Below, in pieces: positions 11,092 through 24,570 of a DNA stretch of 64,000 nucleotides; position 1 is the first letter of the stretch; each line of letters starts with the position of its first letter. The translations under genes and the position numbers were made by a program. The stretch comes from Glandiceps talaboti. Taxonomy: Eukaryota > Hemichordata > Enteropneusta > Spengelidae. The notes under the pieces were generated by a model that was given only the letters and a program-made list of their open reading frames with translations, made no database searches and had not been told where the DNA came from. The DNA lies in assembly GCF_964340395.1 (NCBI RefSeq), contig NC_135570.1:2193501-2257500 (forward strand). The letters run 5' to 3'.

Positions 11092-12598
11092 GTAGTCATC
11101 ACGAGACGAACACCTTTCAAAAATTGACGCGTGGAACAGGATTGCCGGGACGTTTTATGGTCAGATGGTGGTATGGTACGAGTGGAAGGATGCAACTACT
11201 AGGGATTTGTAATTTCACAGTAATGCGTTTCTTTTCATAAAATTGTTAATACCTTTCAAAATTAAAAACATGTTCTATATTTAATTCTTTGAAACACAGC
11301 AATAATTATGTTAATTATTTCGTAATAAAAAGTGAGGTTATATCTACAGTTATCAAATGTGTGTGTGTTAGTGTGTATTTATGTGTGAATGCACGGTCCC
11401 TGTCTGTCTACACGTATACGCGTGGTCTTGAGTGCAATGTACAAAGTGCGTAGTCATGTTCGTTGTACTTAGTGGTTGTCTTGGGAGCTGAAATGAATCC
11501 AAAATTAGTCAGATCACACTATTTTGACGAGCCTGAGTATAACTATAAATAGGGTAGAAAACTGAAACATTAGATACTCTTCTTTATTAAAAAAATGCTT
11601 AAGACATAGTTTTGTCACAACTATAGATTTAACTATATGAGGTGAAGAAATTAATCAGAATATCGCCGATGGCGTGCTAGATAAGGCTTTCAGTTGATTA
11701 GGGAATACTCCGTCCTGTATTTTAAATTGTATAAAAAAGATGTGTTCATTCATCATTTACAAAACCACACCCTTAAAATTGCTTCTTTATAAGTAGATTC
11801 TGGTCATTAACTCATTGATAATAGCTATATCACTCACACAGGAGACATCATAACAACGATTTTGAAAGGCTATACAAATAAATCTGAAAACAAGTAGGCG
11901 AACTTAATCTAGATCAAGTTAGCCTTTAAATATTATGGGGTGGCTAATAGTTGGCCCCAAGTCGATCATTAACAGTGCAATGAGCAGATGATACCAGGGG
12001 TGGTGATATCGTATCATCACCTAAGGACATCTACTGTCTGTTCGAACAGATGGTAGGAGATATCAATTGATAAATACGTATTATTTGGATCTGGGGCTTC
12101 CATTAGTGATTAAATACGATGCTAAATGACATACAGTGTTTTATATGAGGTGGACTCCGTGAACATAAAGTCGAAAAAAGACTTGTTGACTCCGTGAACT
12201 CAGATTTAATGTTGTTGTCAGGGGTTGTGACAACACAAACACACATACACCTACACAAGCACCACACGAGAATAAGAACATCTGCCGTATATCCAGAACC
12301 ATACGAATATTGATCACATGGGTATTAATTTCAAAAGATGGTCAACAAGGCAGTATTTGTTCAGAAAAGAAGGGCCGGTCTAGAATGGAATGTATTCGAT
12401 TACACTATATTACTATAATTACAGTAGAGAGATTTCACGTTGTTGTCAAGTTTTCACTAATTAAAATTTCGAATTCACATTTTATTTCTCATATAACGAG
12501 CATGAAAATAGTGTGTGAGAGAGATAAAGAAGGAGAGAAAGAGAGATACACAGACAGACAGTTAAAGACAGATATACGGAAACAAAATCAGGGACATG

Positions 12599-12600
<2 letters not shown>
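11092..12600. other. Gene-free stretch
   Basis: AT-rich sequence with a duplicated TTGACTCCGTGAAC-like word near 12150-12200 and a CACA-rich patch near 12235. No supported exon. Confidence 0.5.
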
Positions 12601-12674
<74 letters not shown>

Positions 12675-12747
12675 CAGATAGGCAGACAGGCTGGCAGACA
12701 GGGAGAGCGAGAGAGAGAGAGGGAGAGAGATAAGGAGAGAGAGAGAT

Positions 12748-12794
<47 letters not shown>
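12601..12794. repeat. GACA then GA compound microsatellite
   Basis: Pure GACA units run from 12601 to 12672, pass through imperfect GGCAGACA units and become GA dinucleotides (12701-12794). GACA to GAGA is a one-base change. The minus strand gives spurious Cys-Leu-Ser-Val and Ser-Leu frames. Confidence 0.95.
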
Positions 12795-12796
<2 letters not shown>

Positions 12797-13442
12797 CAGC
12801 GTGATTTAATGTAGAACGCTTATTACGTAACTGACGGTGATACCAAAAAGGAGAAGTCAGAGCCGACACAATTACATTTACTTTATAATTTTCTTGATTG
12901 TTAAAGGAGTGTATGGATACTTTTCGTCGACTGTAAACATTTACTTGTCAGATCACCAAAAGAAAGACATAAAAACAAGTAGATAATTCATTGTAGCCGT
13001 AGATGGCGACCTTCAAATATGTAAATATTGATTACCACAGGCCTTCAACAGCTGCTCCGTCGCACTGATCTGACGGGTTTGTTTTACCGTATCTGACGAT
13101 ATAACCTTGATTCTGCGGTAAGCTGGCTGAAGGCCTACATGTGTTGACTCGTACTTGAACGACTGTGAACACATGTTAGTAGTGCTGTATTGAAGATATT
13201 GTACTAAGTAGACATGTAAATCCTAACTTGAAGTTGTATATCTATGATTTGTGGCTATTCTAAATGTGTATAATTCATTCCAGTGTCGTTTAAAAATAAA
13301 CGAAAGAAAGATAAACAAAATGACTATAAGCGTACTGAAACATTTTTCTTTAAAAATAAGATCAAAATGAAAGAAATCTTATATATGCCATTATAGGGGA
13401 AAAAGTATGAAAATGAAACTTTAAACGTTCGTGCTTATTTGT
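12795..13442. other. Gene-free stretch with a small inverted repeat
   Basis: AGGCCTTCA with nearby AGCT at 13039-13053 is inverted at 13121-13136, bracketing 98 bp. ATCTGACG is repeated inside. This may be a small MITE remnant. Confidence 0.35.
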
Positions 13443-13646
13443 GTATGTATGTATGTATGTATGTATGTATGTATGTATGTATGTATGTATGTATGTATGT
13501 ATGTATGTATGTATGTATGTATGTATGTATGTATGTATGTATGTATGTATGTATGTATGTATGTATGTATATACAATGTACGCACGTACGTGTGTGTGTG
13601 TGTGTGTTTGTTTGTTTGTTTGTTTGTGTGTGTGTGTTTGTTCGTT

Positions 13647-13722
<76 letters not shown>

Positions 13723-13750
13723 TGCTTGCTTGCTTGCTTGCCTGCCTGCT
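13443..13750. repeat. ATGT / TTTG / TTTC / GCTT compound microsatellite
   Basis: About 32 ATGT units (13443-13571) are followed by GT and TTTG units (about 13590-13641), TTTC units (about 13645-13723) and GCTT/GCCT units (13724-13750). The motif steps TTTG, TTTC and TTGC differ by one base each. Long open frames on both strands here are artefacts. Confidence 0.95.
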
Positions 13751-14695
13751 TATGTGCAACAGTACATGCACACAAGTGTTCTTACATCCAGCACGACATG
13801 TTAACATTTCAAACATGTCCAAACTTGTATCCAAGAGGTGTTTGGGGGACGAACTCGACGGTGATTTCGTTCTATTTAATAACGACTAAAAATCTAGTAG
13901 TATGACAATGTAAACCACTGGCGTCGGGTTTGGCATTCGTCTTTGATCTGTACGAAGTGGAAGGAATATAATTGGCGGAAATCGTTTAAGGAGGACCAAC
14001 TGTATGGTTTAAATGATTTCTGTTTGCCTTTGAAAATGAGTATGACACAGTGTATCAACAATTACTTCTGAAAAACGACCACATTGCTATAATGCTGATT
14101 CGCACACTATTACCCTACCACCTCCCCTACCGTAATACTAGTACACATGACATTAAGTAAGACACTATTAGATATGTGTTAGTAGAATATTGATGTTTTA
14201 TGACCTTACCATGTTAGTATTAGAATTTTAATTTAAACCATAACATTAATAACATTACCTCAGAACCGGGTTAGAACAAATTATGTTCGTATTGCTATGA
14301 ATCAAAATAATCCAGTTCTTTTGTACCTCACAATATTAATTTCCTCGAATCAGAGTCACCGATGGCATAAGTTGAATAATCCGAGAAAATCACAACAAAA
14401 TTCACCCACCCTTGTTTTTCAGAGTGATGACGCCAGACATCTTGACTGCAACGCAGTTGTTTTTGCGATCATTACCCGACTTTCGAAATGTCGGAAACAA
14501 CGTTTACGTCAAAGAATGTGTTTTATTTTCCTCAAATACTAAAATTACTAACCCTGTGTGCTAATACTTGAAGGCAATTAATTTATTCGACAAACTTAAT
14601 TGTATCACTCAACGTTGCCAGTGCTTGGTCAAGTACCGTGCTAATCCAATACTTGTAAAGAAAGTTATTGACATGTTAGGTACTTTACTATTCTC
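13751..14695. other. 5' flank of GPCR 1
   Basis: Non-coding AT-rich sequence. Short frames here (the longest 81-84 codons) lack any family signal. This is the likely upstream regulatory region of the receptor at 14850. Confidence 0.5.
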
Positions 14696-14732
14696 TATAA
14701 AATGTGAACAAGAGGGTACAAGTTTTCATTTC
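14696..14732 (+). promoter_or_regulatory. TATA box and initiator of GPCR 1
   Basis: TATAAAA at 14696-14702 lies 32 bp before the A of TCATTTC (14726-14732), which fits the initiator YYANWYY. This is normal core-promoter spacing. The predicted leader 14728-14849 is 122 nt long and contains no ATG before the receptor start. Confidence 0.55.
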
Positions 14733-14849
14733 AAAGCAAGACAGCCGAAACTCGTCATCACCGTTGATATCATATATTTTACTTCGAGTTCGCGTAACTT
14801 TGAAGTTGGTTCGTCTGTTTGAGAAGCCAAGTCGCTCAAGTCATTTCAA

Positions 14850-16106
14850 ATGGCGGCTTCTGATCCCTTGGAAGAACATTTCAGAACCCTAAATCTCTCC
14901 GAATCTCAGGTTGCTGACTTACGTGAAAACTGTTCGTTGATATACACTACTGAAATGTGTGTTAGGATTCAACACGCACTTGAACTCATTTACGGACCTT
15001 GTCGACATCTTCCAAAGGGTTCTTTTCCACATTTCTCAACTGTGTTTACCGCCGTTATTGTCTTCTTGTATCTTCTTGTGTTTGTTCTTTCTGTTTTCGG
15101 TAACATCGCCGTGATAACAATAATGCTGAAGTTCCGTCGAATGAGAACGATTACAAATATGTACCTGGTATCACTCGCTGTCTCCGATCTCATGATCACC
15201 TTCTTTTCTCTCCCTTTTGATGCACTTTACAGCGTTACTACAAACTGGCCTTTCGGTGAAGATATGTGTAAAATAACCAGATTTGTTCAAACTCTATCGG
15301 TGTCCACGAGTGTACTGACCCTAACTGCGATCGCTGCCGATCGTTACATAGCAATCATATATCCACTGAAAGCCAAATACATCCATACCAGTCGTAGAGC
15401 GGTGACTATACTCTCGGGGATTTGGCTGGTGTCAGTAGCTATGATGTCTCCTCAGATCTTCGTACTTACAACGCGAAAAGTCTGCGACTCCACAACTCTC
15501 GATATCTACACAACTTGCGTCGAAGTGTGGAGGACCAATACACAGATCCCAGGAGCAAGTAGCGAGACATTCATAACTGTTGGTACACAAATCTACTCCA
15601 TATATCTACTTACTGTTCTCTGGGTTCTCCCGCTTGCTTTGATGGTTAGTTCATACGGACGTATTGGACACCGACTATGGACTCGTAAACAAATAGGAGA
15701 CACCATTATCATCAATGCTGACCACTCAATAAAACAAAAGAAGAAACTAATAAAAATGCTGGTCGTTATCTTAGCTCTATTTGCTGTATGTTGGGGTCCT
15801 CTTTTTCTGTGGAATGTTGTCAAGGACTTCACCTACAACTTTCAATATTTGTCAAGCAGGAGAGCGGATTGGACATATCAAGTTTTCGCCACCATTCGTT
15901 TGATTGCTTACAGCAATAGCTGTTTCAATCCTATAGTCTACCATAAGATGAGCGAAACATTCAAAACATATCTGAAGAAAATAATGAACGCTACATGCAA
16001 ATGTTGTCGAGGTGGTGAAGTTGTAGCAGGAACCACAAACCAGAATCTTCACATACTAGATACGGACCAAAGTGGCTCTGCTATTAAGGATGTAAGTGAC
16101 CAATAA
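14850..16106 (+). CDS. Class A neuropeptide GPCR, QRFP/NPFF-like
   Basis: A complete intronless rhodopsin-class receptor of 418 residues for the plasma membrane, expected to bind a peptide and signal through G proteins. The start is the first Met after an in-frame TGA at 14820. The N-terminus (about 62 residues) has N15 and N27 glycosylation sequons. Seven membrane segments lie near 63-92, 101-124, 136-168, 182-203, 246-272, 299-327 and 340-365. Class A marks are all present: N85 (GN), LAVSD with D113, C140, DRY 164-166, W192, P261, FAVCWGP 311-317 and NPIVY 360-364. C212 and C223 in the second loop can pair with C140. The CKCC at 383-386 may be palmitoylated. The TM5-loop 3 stretch (SYGRIGHRLWTRKQIGD, 268-284) recalls QRFP receptors. 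NPFF, orexin and CCK receptors are alternatives, so the ligand is unproven. Confidence 0.93.
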   Translation: MAASDPLEEHFRTLNLSESQVADLRENCSLIYTTEMCVRIQHALELIYGPCRHLPKGSFPHFSTVFTAVIVFLYLLVFVLSVFGNIAVITIMLKFRRMRTITNMYLVSLAVSDLMITFFSLPFDALYSVTTNWPFGEDMCKITRFVQTLSVSTSVLTLTAIAADRYIAIIYPLKAKYIHTSRRAVTILSGIWLVSVAMMSPQIFVLTTRKVCDSTTLDIYTTCVEVWRTNTQIPGASSETFITVGTQIYSIYLLTVLWVLPLALMVSSYGRIGHRLWTRKQIGDTIIINADHSIKQKKKLIKMLVVILALFAVCWGPLFLWNVVKDFTYNFQYLSSRRADWTYQVFATIRLIAYSNSCFNPIVYHKMSETFKTYLKKIMNATCKCCRGGEVVAGTTNQNLHILDTDQSGSAIKDVSDQ

Positions 16107-16107
16107 A
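16102..16107 (+). terminator. AATAAA signal overlapping the GPCR 1 stop codon
   Basis: CAATAAACC puts the TAA stop (16104-16106) inside an AATAAA hexamer. A GT-rich patch (TTTGTTCGGTTGTAGG) follows about 10-25 bp later, the usual place for a downstream element. No other canonical signal appears for about 1.1 kb. If used, the 3' UTR would be very short. Confidence 0.4.
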
Positions 16108-17589
<1,482 letters not shown>

Positions 17590-17670
17590 AGAGAGCGAGG
17601 CAGACGGAGAGAAACAGTGTCAGGCAGAAATGCAAACACAGAGAGACAGAAAGAGAGACAGACAGATAGA

Positions 17671-18044
17671 GCTAGAGGGACGGAAAGATGTATTGATCAA
17701 GATGAAAGATTAGGTTGAATGTCATACAGCATTTCACACAGTCTTACAATGTACCTACAGTATTTCATTAAGACGTAAAATTATATTGTCACAGTGGATT
17801 AGTAGAATGATATTGCTTCATAGAAATGTACAGTCTTCGTTGGTCTTCGACCATTTCATATGTATATTTACGTATCTTGAAAGGTAAACGAGAAAAAAAA
17901 ACACTTTGCGTTATTTTTGTATACATCAATGGGCACTATACAATGACTGACATACTGTATGAACCATTCTACTTTGTACATCTAAATGTGTCTATGTACA
18001 CATAACGTTGGGTGTCGTTATTAACTACTGACGACAATTTAAAT
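17671..18044. other. Gene-free stretch
   Basis: AT-rich non-coding sequence. Nothing recognised. Confidence 0.5.
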
Positions 18045-18121
18045 TTATTATATTGGATAAATTTGAAAAATACAGTAGACTTTTATTATATTGGATTAAT
18101 TTGAAAAATACAGTAGACTTT
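18045..18121. repeat. Two-copy 38-bp direct repeat
   Basis: TTATTATATTGGAT..AATTTGAAAAATACAG occurs at 18045 and 18083 with one base difference. It is a recent local duplication in non-coding DNA. Confidence 0.85.
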
Positions 18122-18861
18122 GTATTGAAACGTCGCCATGACTACCAAAAACTGACAACTATTGTAACAGCTGTTGTGACAGTGATAATAAAGGCTTTCA
18201 CGTTAACCCCCGTCCCCTCCCATTTGCAAAAAAATGCGAATTAACCAAACCTCATCATGAGTATAATGGCTAGTCGAAAGGCCGCCCCCAACGCCTGTGT
18301 TTGCGTCTGATATTGCAGTTAGTACCTGATAACAGCACATGTACATACACACTATGATTTCACCGAGTCGAAAATTATTTTATTTTACTCCTCAGAATTA
18401 TTTCATAATTTTGGTAATGAATAAACCCTATATCAAAGCGAAACGATCTAGTTCTATATATATCAGCTTGACAGCCATAAATTCAAATATTTACATTTAT
18501 TTATCCTACATTGAACTATTGATCTCACCCCTTAGTAGATTAAAGTCTACGTAACTGTTCTAATGTAAAAACATTGACGTCATTAGCCCGAGGGGACATC
18601 AAATGAATCACCGACTGCAACGTTAATGTAATTTGTCAAATTATGTAATTCAATGACAGTCTGCCAATAATATATTTATACCGACAGTGATTTTAAGCTC
18701 GCATGGTGGAATAAAGCTGTACAGAGCATTTCCACGTACAGCTGCAAGATGAAACATTTTAGTTCTTATTCAAATCGCACGTGATCTCACACACATTTGC
18801 ATTTTGTTGTTACAACTTGCCAAACATTTGCACACATCGTGCGATCAACAATACATAAATC

Positions 18862-18862
<1 letters not shown>
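18122..18862. other. Gene-free stretch with a CRE palindrome
   Basis: TGACGTCA is present at 18575-18582. The rest is AT-rich, with small frames only. Confidence 0.45.
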
Positions 18863-18892
<30 letters not shown>

Positions 18893-19136
18893 CATACATA
18901 CATACATACATACATACATACATACGATGTTGATAAGTGCGTGCATGCGTGCGTACGCACACATGCATACATACATGCAAAAATACATACATACATACAT
19001 ACATACATACATACATACATACATACATACATACATACATACATACATGCATGCATGCATACATACATACATACATACATACATACATACATACATACAT
19101 ACATACATACATACATACATACATACATACATACAT
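18863..19136. repeat. TACA arrays with an ATGC island
   Basis: TACA units run from 18863 to 18925 and from about 18983 to 19136. A unique GC-rich spacer (GTGCGTGCATGCGTGCGTACG) lies between, and there are several ATGC units near 19045-19060. All reading frames through it are spurious. Confidence 0.95.
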
Positions 19137-20117
19137 TCCATTTTTTATTTTTTTCATTAAACTGCGCAGGGTTTTTTTTAATTTATACAACGAATACTAA
19201 TCTGGAAATAGAAACGTTAACGAAATAAATCGAATGTTTAGGAAGTTCAATGTTGTCTTGGAGTTAAAAAGGTTAAGTCAGCCAATTTATTGGACCGCAA
19301 ATACAAACAATTGGATGGATTGGATACATTTCCCGACAGTCGATGCGGAAAGTTAATCTGCCCCAGTCTCCTTAATGCCATCGCAAATGAACTCAACAAT
19401 GCGGAAAATCCACCGAGATTGCAATAACCGATAACATTTTTTCATTCACTATGTCCGCAAGAATTAATTTTCTGACAGCACGGGTTTACAATTCGGCGAC
19501 TCTGTTATGATCCGTGTCAATACAGGGGGTGGTCTATTAAATTGTATGCGCCTAACAGAGCCAACAACCTGTTGCCTAGGAAACACGTAGAGGGTGTCAT
19601 CTATAAGAAGTATCTTACTGCTAGTGTTCGGGGCCGGTGAGAGGGAAATACGTAATATGCAAATCACTCAGACAAGTGTTAAAGAAATCGCGCCTTTGGA
19701 TGATAACGTCGAGGTACTTGCTATCCAGGTTACTCTAATCAAAATAGATTAATTATTATAAAACAATCCTTTGATGTCATACATACATTTATAAATCTAA
19801 GTGAATTTATATATGCAAGCTACGTATAGGTTCTAATTGATCTTTTTTTTACCATAAAATATTCAATTTCGTATAATTTTAATTACAATGTACAGCTCAT
19901 TGCGATAATACATTGGTACTGACGATTAAAGATAAGCAGTGACTGTGACCGACGATATATCATTGCTTCCATGTACGGTTTGCCAAATTACGGCACTAAT
20001 ACCCGTCATTGCATGATACGTCAAAGGTAGACTATTCGATATGTAACATAAATTCGTATCAACCCACTGAGGCTGTAGTGGAGTGTGTTTAGTTGTACTC
20101 CGTCCGTCCATCCGACC
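19137..20117. other. Non-coding stretch, locally GC-richer
   Basis: 19320-19720 has more GC than its surroundings and no open frame above 70 codons. It contains the X-box and octamer pair listed separately, so it may be a regulatory block. Confidence 0.35.
19571..19664. promoter_or_regulatory. X-box and POU octamer cluster
   Basis: GTTGCCTAGGAAAC (19571-19584) fits the RFX X-box with correct spacing. The perfect octamer ATGCAAAT follows at 19657-19664. RFX and POU factors both act in sensory and neural gene control in animals. An enhancer role here is inferred from motifs alone. Confidence 0.35.
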
Positions 20118-20153
<36 letters not shown>

Positions 20154-20154
20154 G
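20118..20154. repeat. GTCT tetranucleotide array
   Basis: About nine GTCT units, the only GACA-family array lying in this orientation in the window. It is preceded by CCGTCCGTCC words. Confidence 0.9.
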
Positions 20155-21270
20155 CCCGTCAGTCCATAGGGCAGTCCGCCTGTGGCCTGTGTGTACATTC
20201 GCCATATCACCTAAAATTGCTTTCAACGGACATGTACAGAATTGTCAGCAAAAATGTATACCACCATATGAGCACAGGTATTAGTTAAAAACTCAACTTG
20301 ATTTGTATTATTTAGGCAATATTTGATATTTCACAATGAGTAAATTACTCGTAAGATAACACAATCGGTGGCATTATAAGCTGTCAATACGAATACTTCT
20401 TATCAGGTTATTGACACTTAACCTTCAAAGTTTGTCTGTGACCCAATGTAACAGTTAACTAGATGAGACAGCGATTCATTGGTATTTTTAACTTGTTCAG
20501 GAGATACATTACAATAAACACACTTTCATGGTTCTTAAACTTAAATCTGACAGAATGTCGGTATTTTCACTTTACTTCATCATACCCTTGTGGCATTGAT
20601 ATAAAAAGAGTATACAAACTTGAGTGCGTAGATCATTTTATTGGGAACGCTTGCATTCAGCTTTTCGACGTAGATAGGATGAGACGACTAAAATGTACAT
20701 GTCTGTTATTACATTTACTCTTCTTTTAACATGAATTGTGTCTTCCTTGAATGATTTTATTGGTCAATAGCACTTTTCTACAAGCTACGGTATACATAAT
20801 TGATTTATACTCAGGTATTATTAAAGTTTGCAAATGAGAACTGTGTAAGGGTACATATGGTAATGTAAAAATTGATTTACAACTACGTAATTCGTTACAA
20901 CGTACGACGATGCCTACAAGAAAAGTAATGCTTATCGGAATTCCTGTCTATTGATTTGGAATAATGAAGGCATGTCCTCAATAGCACACAGCAACAGCAA
21001 AACATTCGCAGGCCAACTGAAGTTCACGTGAAATGTCTTCTTTAGTTTACAACTGCTACTGTGTACAGACAAAGAATGTACACAACATTAAAACCGAACG
21101 GATAATGCAATCAAGCATACATTAAGAAATATCATTTTAGTACCATTTATGAATAAGAAAAGCGAATAACAATTATTGAATGATAAAAATGAAATTTGCT
21201 TAATAAAATACATCACCTTGTATGTATTCAATATCAGGGTGACATTCGATACATAATGTGAATGCTGAGC
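20155..21270. other. Gene-free stretch
   Basis: AT-rich. An 88-codon frame at 20463-20729 (+) has a random-looking composition and no splice or start support. Confidence 0.5.
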
Positions 21271-21284
21271 GTTACCATGGAAAC
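21271..21284. promoter_or_regulatory. RFX X-box-like palindrome
   Basis: GTTACCATGGAAAC differs from the symmetric X-box only inside degenerate positions. No gene start is visible close by. Confidence 0.35.
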
Positions 21285-21616
21285 AGACTAACTGATGCTT
21301 GACGACACATTGAAGATACAAGCATTCCATTAGCGATGACATCTGCCATAATGTGGATGAACTATCTACATCTTATAACCTATTGGGGATTCTTATTCAA
21401 TACATCTACACTCTCCAAGAAAGAAGAACTTGAATACGCTGCTCTTAAAATACTCACATGTACGCTATGGGATGATTCGTTTACAAGCTAGAATATCCAC
21501 AGTTATCCGTCACAGGGTTCGACCCATTAGCAAATCGCGTTGATGGATAGTATCTATCAGTTAATGCTGCAATTAGTTAAAGAAAAAAGTACACTCTGTT
21601 GGACTGGGGCAACGAT

Positions 21617-21663
21617 TAACTTCAGACCACTATAAAGTGGCCTCTATAGTGGTCTGGGGATTA
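21617..21663. repeat. Small perfect-stem hairpin
   Basis: CAGACCACTATA (21623-21634) and TATAGTGGTCTG (21645-21656) form a 12-bp perfect stem around a 10-nt loop. Weaker pairing runs outward to TTAA at each end. It may be a tiny foldback remnant. Confidence 0.55.
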
Positions 21664-24444
21664 ACACATCTAAAAAGGGGCATCCGAGTTTACTCTTTAG
21701 TGATGATTACAAAAACATTCTATCAACTTTAACAAAGGGTGTAAATATGACTATAAAGGATGCAATGCACATTTTTAGTAAGTAATTAGAAGATGAAAGA
21801 ATGGCCTAGAGGTCAGCATTTATGTAGAAATCGACTGTGTTATGTTATTTCTAAATATTGTCCAAATAATGTAGATGTCAGGGAATGTGAGCAAACGAAA
21901 TCGAAAAGAAAGTACAAGGCATAATTTCACAGAGGATATTAACCGCACTGTTAATAATCAATTTCAACACAATGAATACATATTCACAATCGACCAATTT
22001 CGATCTAAAAGGATAAAAGAACTTTCAACCAAACTAATTGGAGACATTTATTGCGTTTAAAAACTGGAGTCAAACGTCTTATTGAGATGAACTTCATCAG
22101 TGATGTTCCAAACTTAACTAACGTCAAACAATTCTTACCTTGCCTTAATGGGATTTAACAAAACACACTATAACAAATACAAACCATTATAGTTGTCATT
22201 GTACATACTATTACAGGATAGTTCAACATGGGGCAACTGAATGCAGACTTGATAGTCGTATTAAAGTTCATCGCGAGAATACTCGAAATATTTGATGAAG
22301 AGTTTTTTTCTAATTATTCACGCCAATCTCTACAGACAATTTCAACCACTTGTCAAAACTAGTATATGATGATAAAAAAAAAGAACGAAAGAACGTCTTG
22401 CAACGATCTTCTGAAGATGCCACAATATAATGGTATGTATGGGGAGCCTTCTATATCTCGTAAGGAGGTGTAAATAGTTAAAAAGGTAAAAATGAATTTA
22501 CTTTACACAACAGTACTGCGAATAATGTGTCAGTCTTGGCAAATTTGTCCGTTATACTATTTTAAAGCATATGGTAAATAGAACGAGAGTGTTGTATCAC
22601 GGGATGAGTTCAAATTGAATGTGTAATTCCTCCTGTCATTGCAGGCTTTGTGTGTCATTCATACTTAGAACAATAAAGTCTTTCACATATTCACTCACCT
22701 TTGGCCATACAATGAAAACATTCTAACCACAGGTGCATCAGACAATATATCATCTATAAATCAGCTATATAATCGTTGTTTTTTCGAATCAGTAACTCGC
22801 TCTTTTTGGAAACTTTACGATCATTAGGTGAATGCTCAAGGGTTTTATGCTGAGTAATTACTTGTCCATAGAGCTCATTACCAGTGTTAACAATAAAAAA
22901 CTTTGTACACGTTTAAGCCGCTACTTCTTTTTATCTATATCCCTGGTGAATCTTTAGTATTTTCTGATAACGGAATTGAATTTTGAACCTAACATTGCAC
23001 GATATGTGTCTTTTCATTGACATTTTAAATCTACCATCATGGTTCATGATCACTGACTAAGCCACAAGATTAAGATTTATTGTTCGATAATTGATGAATC
23101 GTATTTAAGAACTGTAATATACAGGGATTATTTATTCCCTAACCGATTCAGATAAGGCTTACTTATGTAAATTACTTTCTCTGAGTACATAGTTTGATTT
23201 AGTAGACAACCTTCAGGTTAGGATAATTAATGTGACACGAAATGAAGTGAACTGTCAAATATGAATACATAACAGCTTAAACATAATATGCATGCGTAGC
23301 ATCAAGAAAAACTATAGCAAATAATACATAAGTTCCCTTCATATTATTGAACATAGGTGTGCCTAGCTAATACATTCCTCACAAATGCTTAGCATTTTGG
23401 TGTGTGAGACAAAACCATATATGATGGAGTGAAATCTCACAACGTCTTAGGATAAACTAAGGGTCTAGTTGTATATAATGTTATATGTATTTACTTATTA
23501 TTAATTATTTGTTCCATAAATAATATCATGAACCACTTGTTATTTTATTTCGTTATTATTTATTCATGTGTTTATTCAAATCAATGCATCCATAAATAAA
23601 TTCATGTTCATGCTCTGAGGTAAACCACTAATACTAAAAACAGACACATCAAGGAGATATAACATACGACGAGAGTTCTAATATGGAACAGAATGTGTAA
23701 CACAAGAAAATCAAATACGCAATGAAGTCTAGATAGGATTGGATACTATTGTGATGATCGAAACAAAGATTAATAACTGAAATAATGATATTTATGGATA
23801 TTCGCAGTGTGTAAGAATATTAAATAAATGTCTACTGCATAAATGAAAGTGAATATTTTGAAATCCGATATATTTGACCACGCCCATCACATTATTTTCG
23901 AATTTGTTGCTAAGCAGGTGGTGTTATTGACGTATATTATTATAAAGTATTTTAATACCCGGGTTGACGAATCTTCTATTATACAAGGTATTTCAATCAA
24001 CCAGCTGTTTTAATTGTCAACCTATATTTTTTTAGGATGAAGTATTGACAATTTGTCTGACTGGTAGACTTAGCTGCAACTGCGACAGCCGCTTTTAAAA
24101 TTGAAAAAAAATGCTAAAGATCCTTCGAACATAGCACGATGACAGATGTATCGGAATATGTACAAACCTCAAAACAGTTAACGAGGATTGGTGATACACA
24201 TATGAAGAAATGGGCTAGAAAGAAAACGCAAGCAATCGTCGTGATAGACTTAATTACGTACTAATATTTTATATATATGTAACTCTGCGCAAACTTGCCC
24301 ATGCGATGTCTTTCAGTTAATTGTCCTGATTACTGTGATTCCTTCTCCATCCTAATCGCTCTTTGAATTTCTATATATGTACCAGCATCATCAACATGTC
24401 TGTCTGCCTGTCTGATTGTCCCCCCCTTCTCCCCTTTACCCCCC

Positions 24445-24447
<3 letters not shown>
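21664..24447. other. Gene-free stretch
   Basis: About 2.8 kb of AT-rich DNA. A 61-codon frame at 21875-22060 (+) is polar but has no start or splice support. No arrays or element ends were recognised. Confidence 0.5.
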
Positions 24448-24523
<76 letters not shown>

Positions 24524-24570
24524 CCCCTTTCCATCTCCATCTCCCTCTCCCTCTTCCTCTCCCTCTCCTT
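24448..24570. repeat. CT dinucleotide and pyrimidine tract
   Basis: CT units run from 24448 to 24523 with one A interruption, then CTCCCT words continue to about 24570. C-rich runs precede it. It is a long pyrimidine mirror-type tract. Confidence 0.95.

Noticed and set aside
13362-13905. Several frames of 120-154 codons on both strands
   Set aside because: All read through ATGT and TTTC microsatellites; open frames on both strands at once show there is no coding constraint.
18797-19228. 143-codon frame of His-Thr-Tyr-Ile repeats
   Set aside because: It is a translation of TACA repeats; the minus strand is equally open.
21512-21526. GGGTTCGACCC, a B-box-like palindrome
   Set aside because: No A box or acceptor stem upstream, so no tRNA or SINE can be supported.
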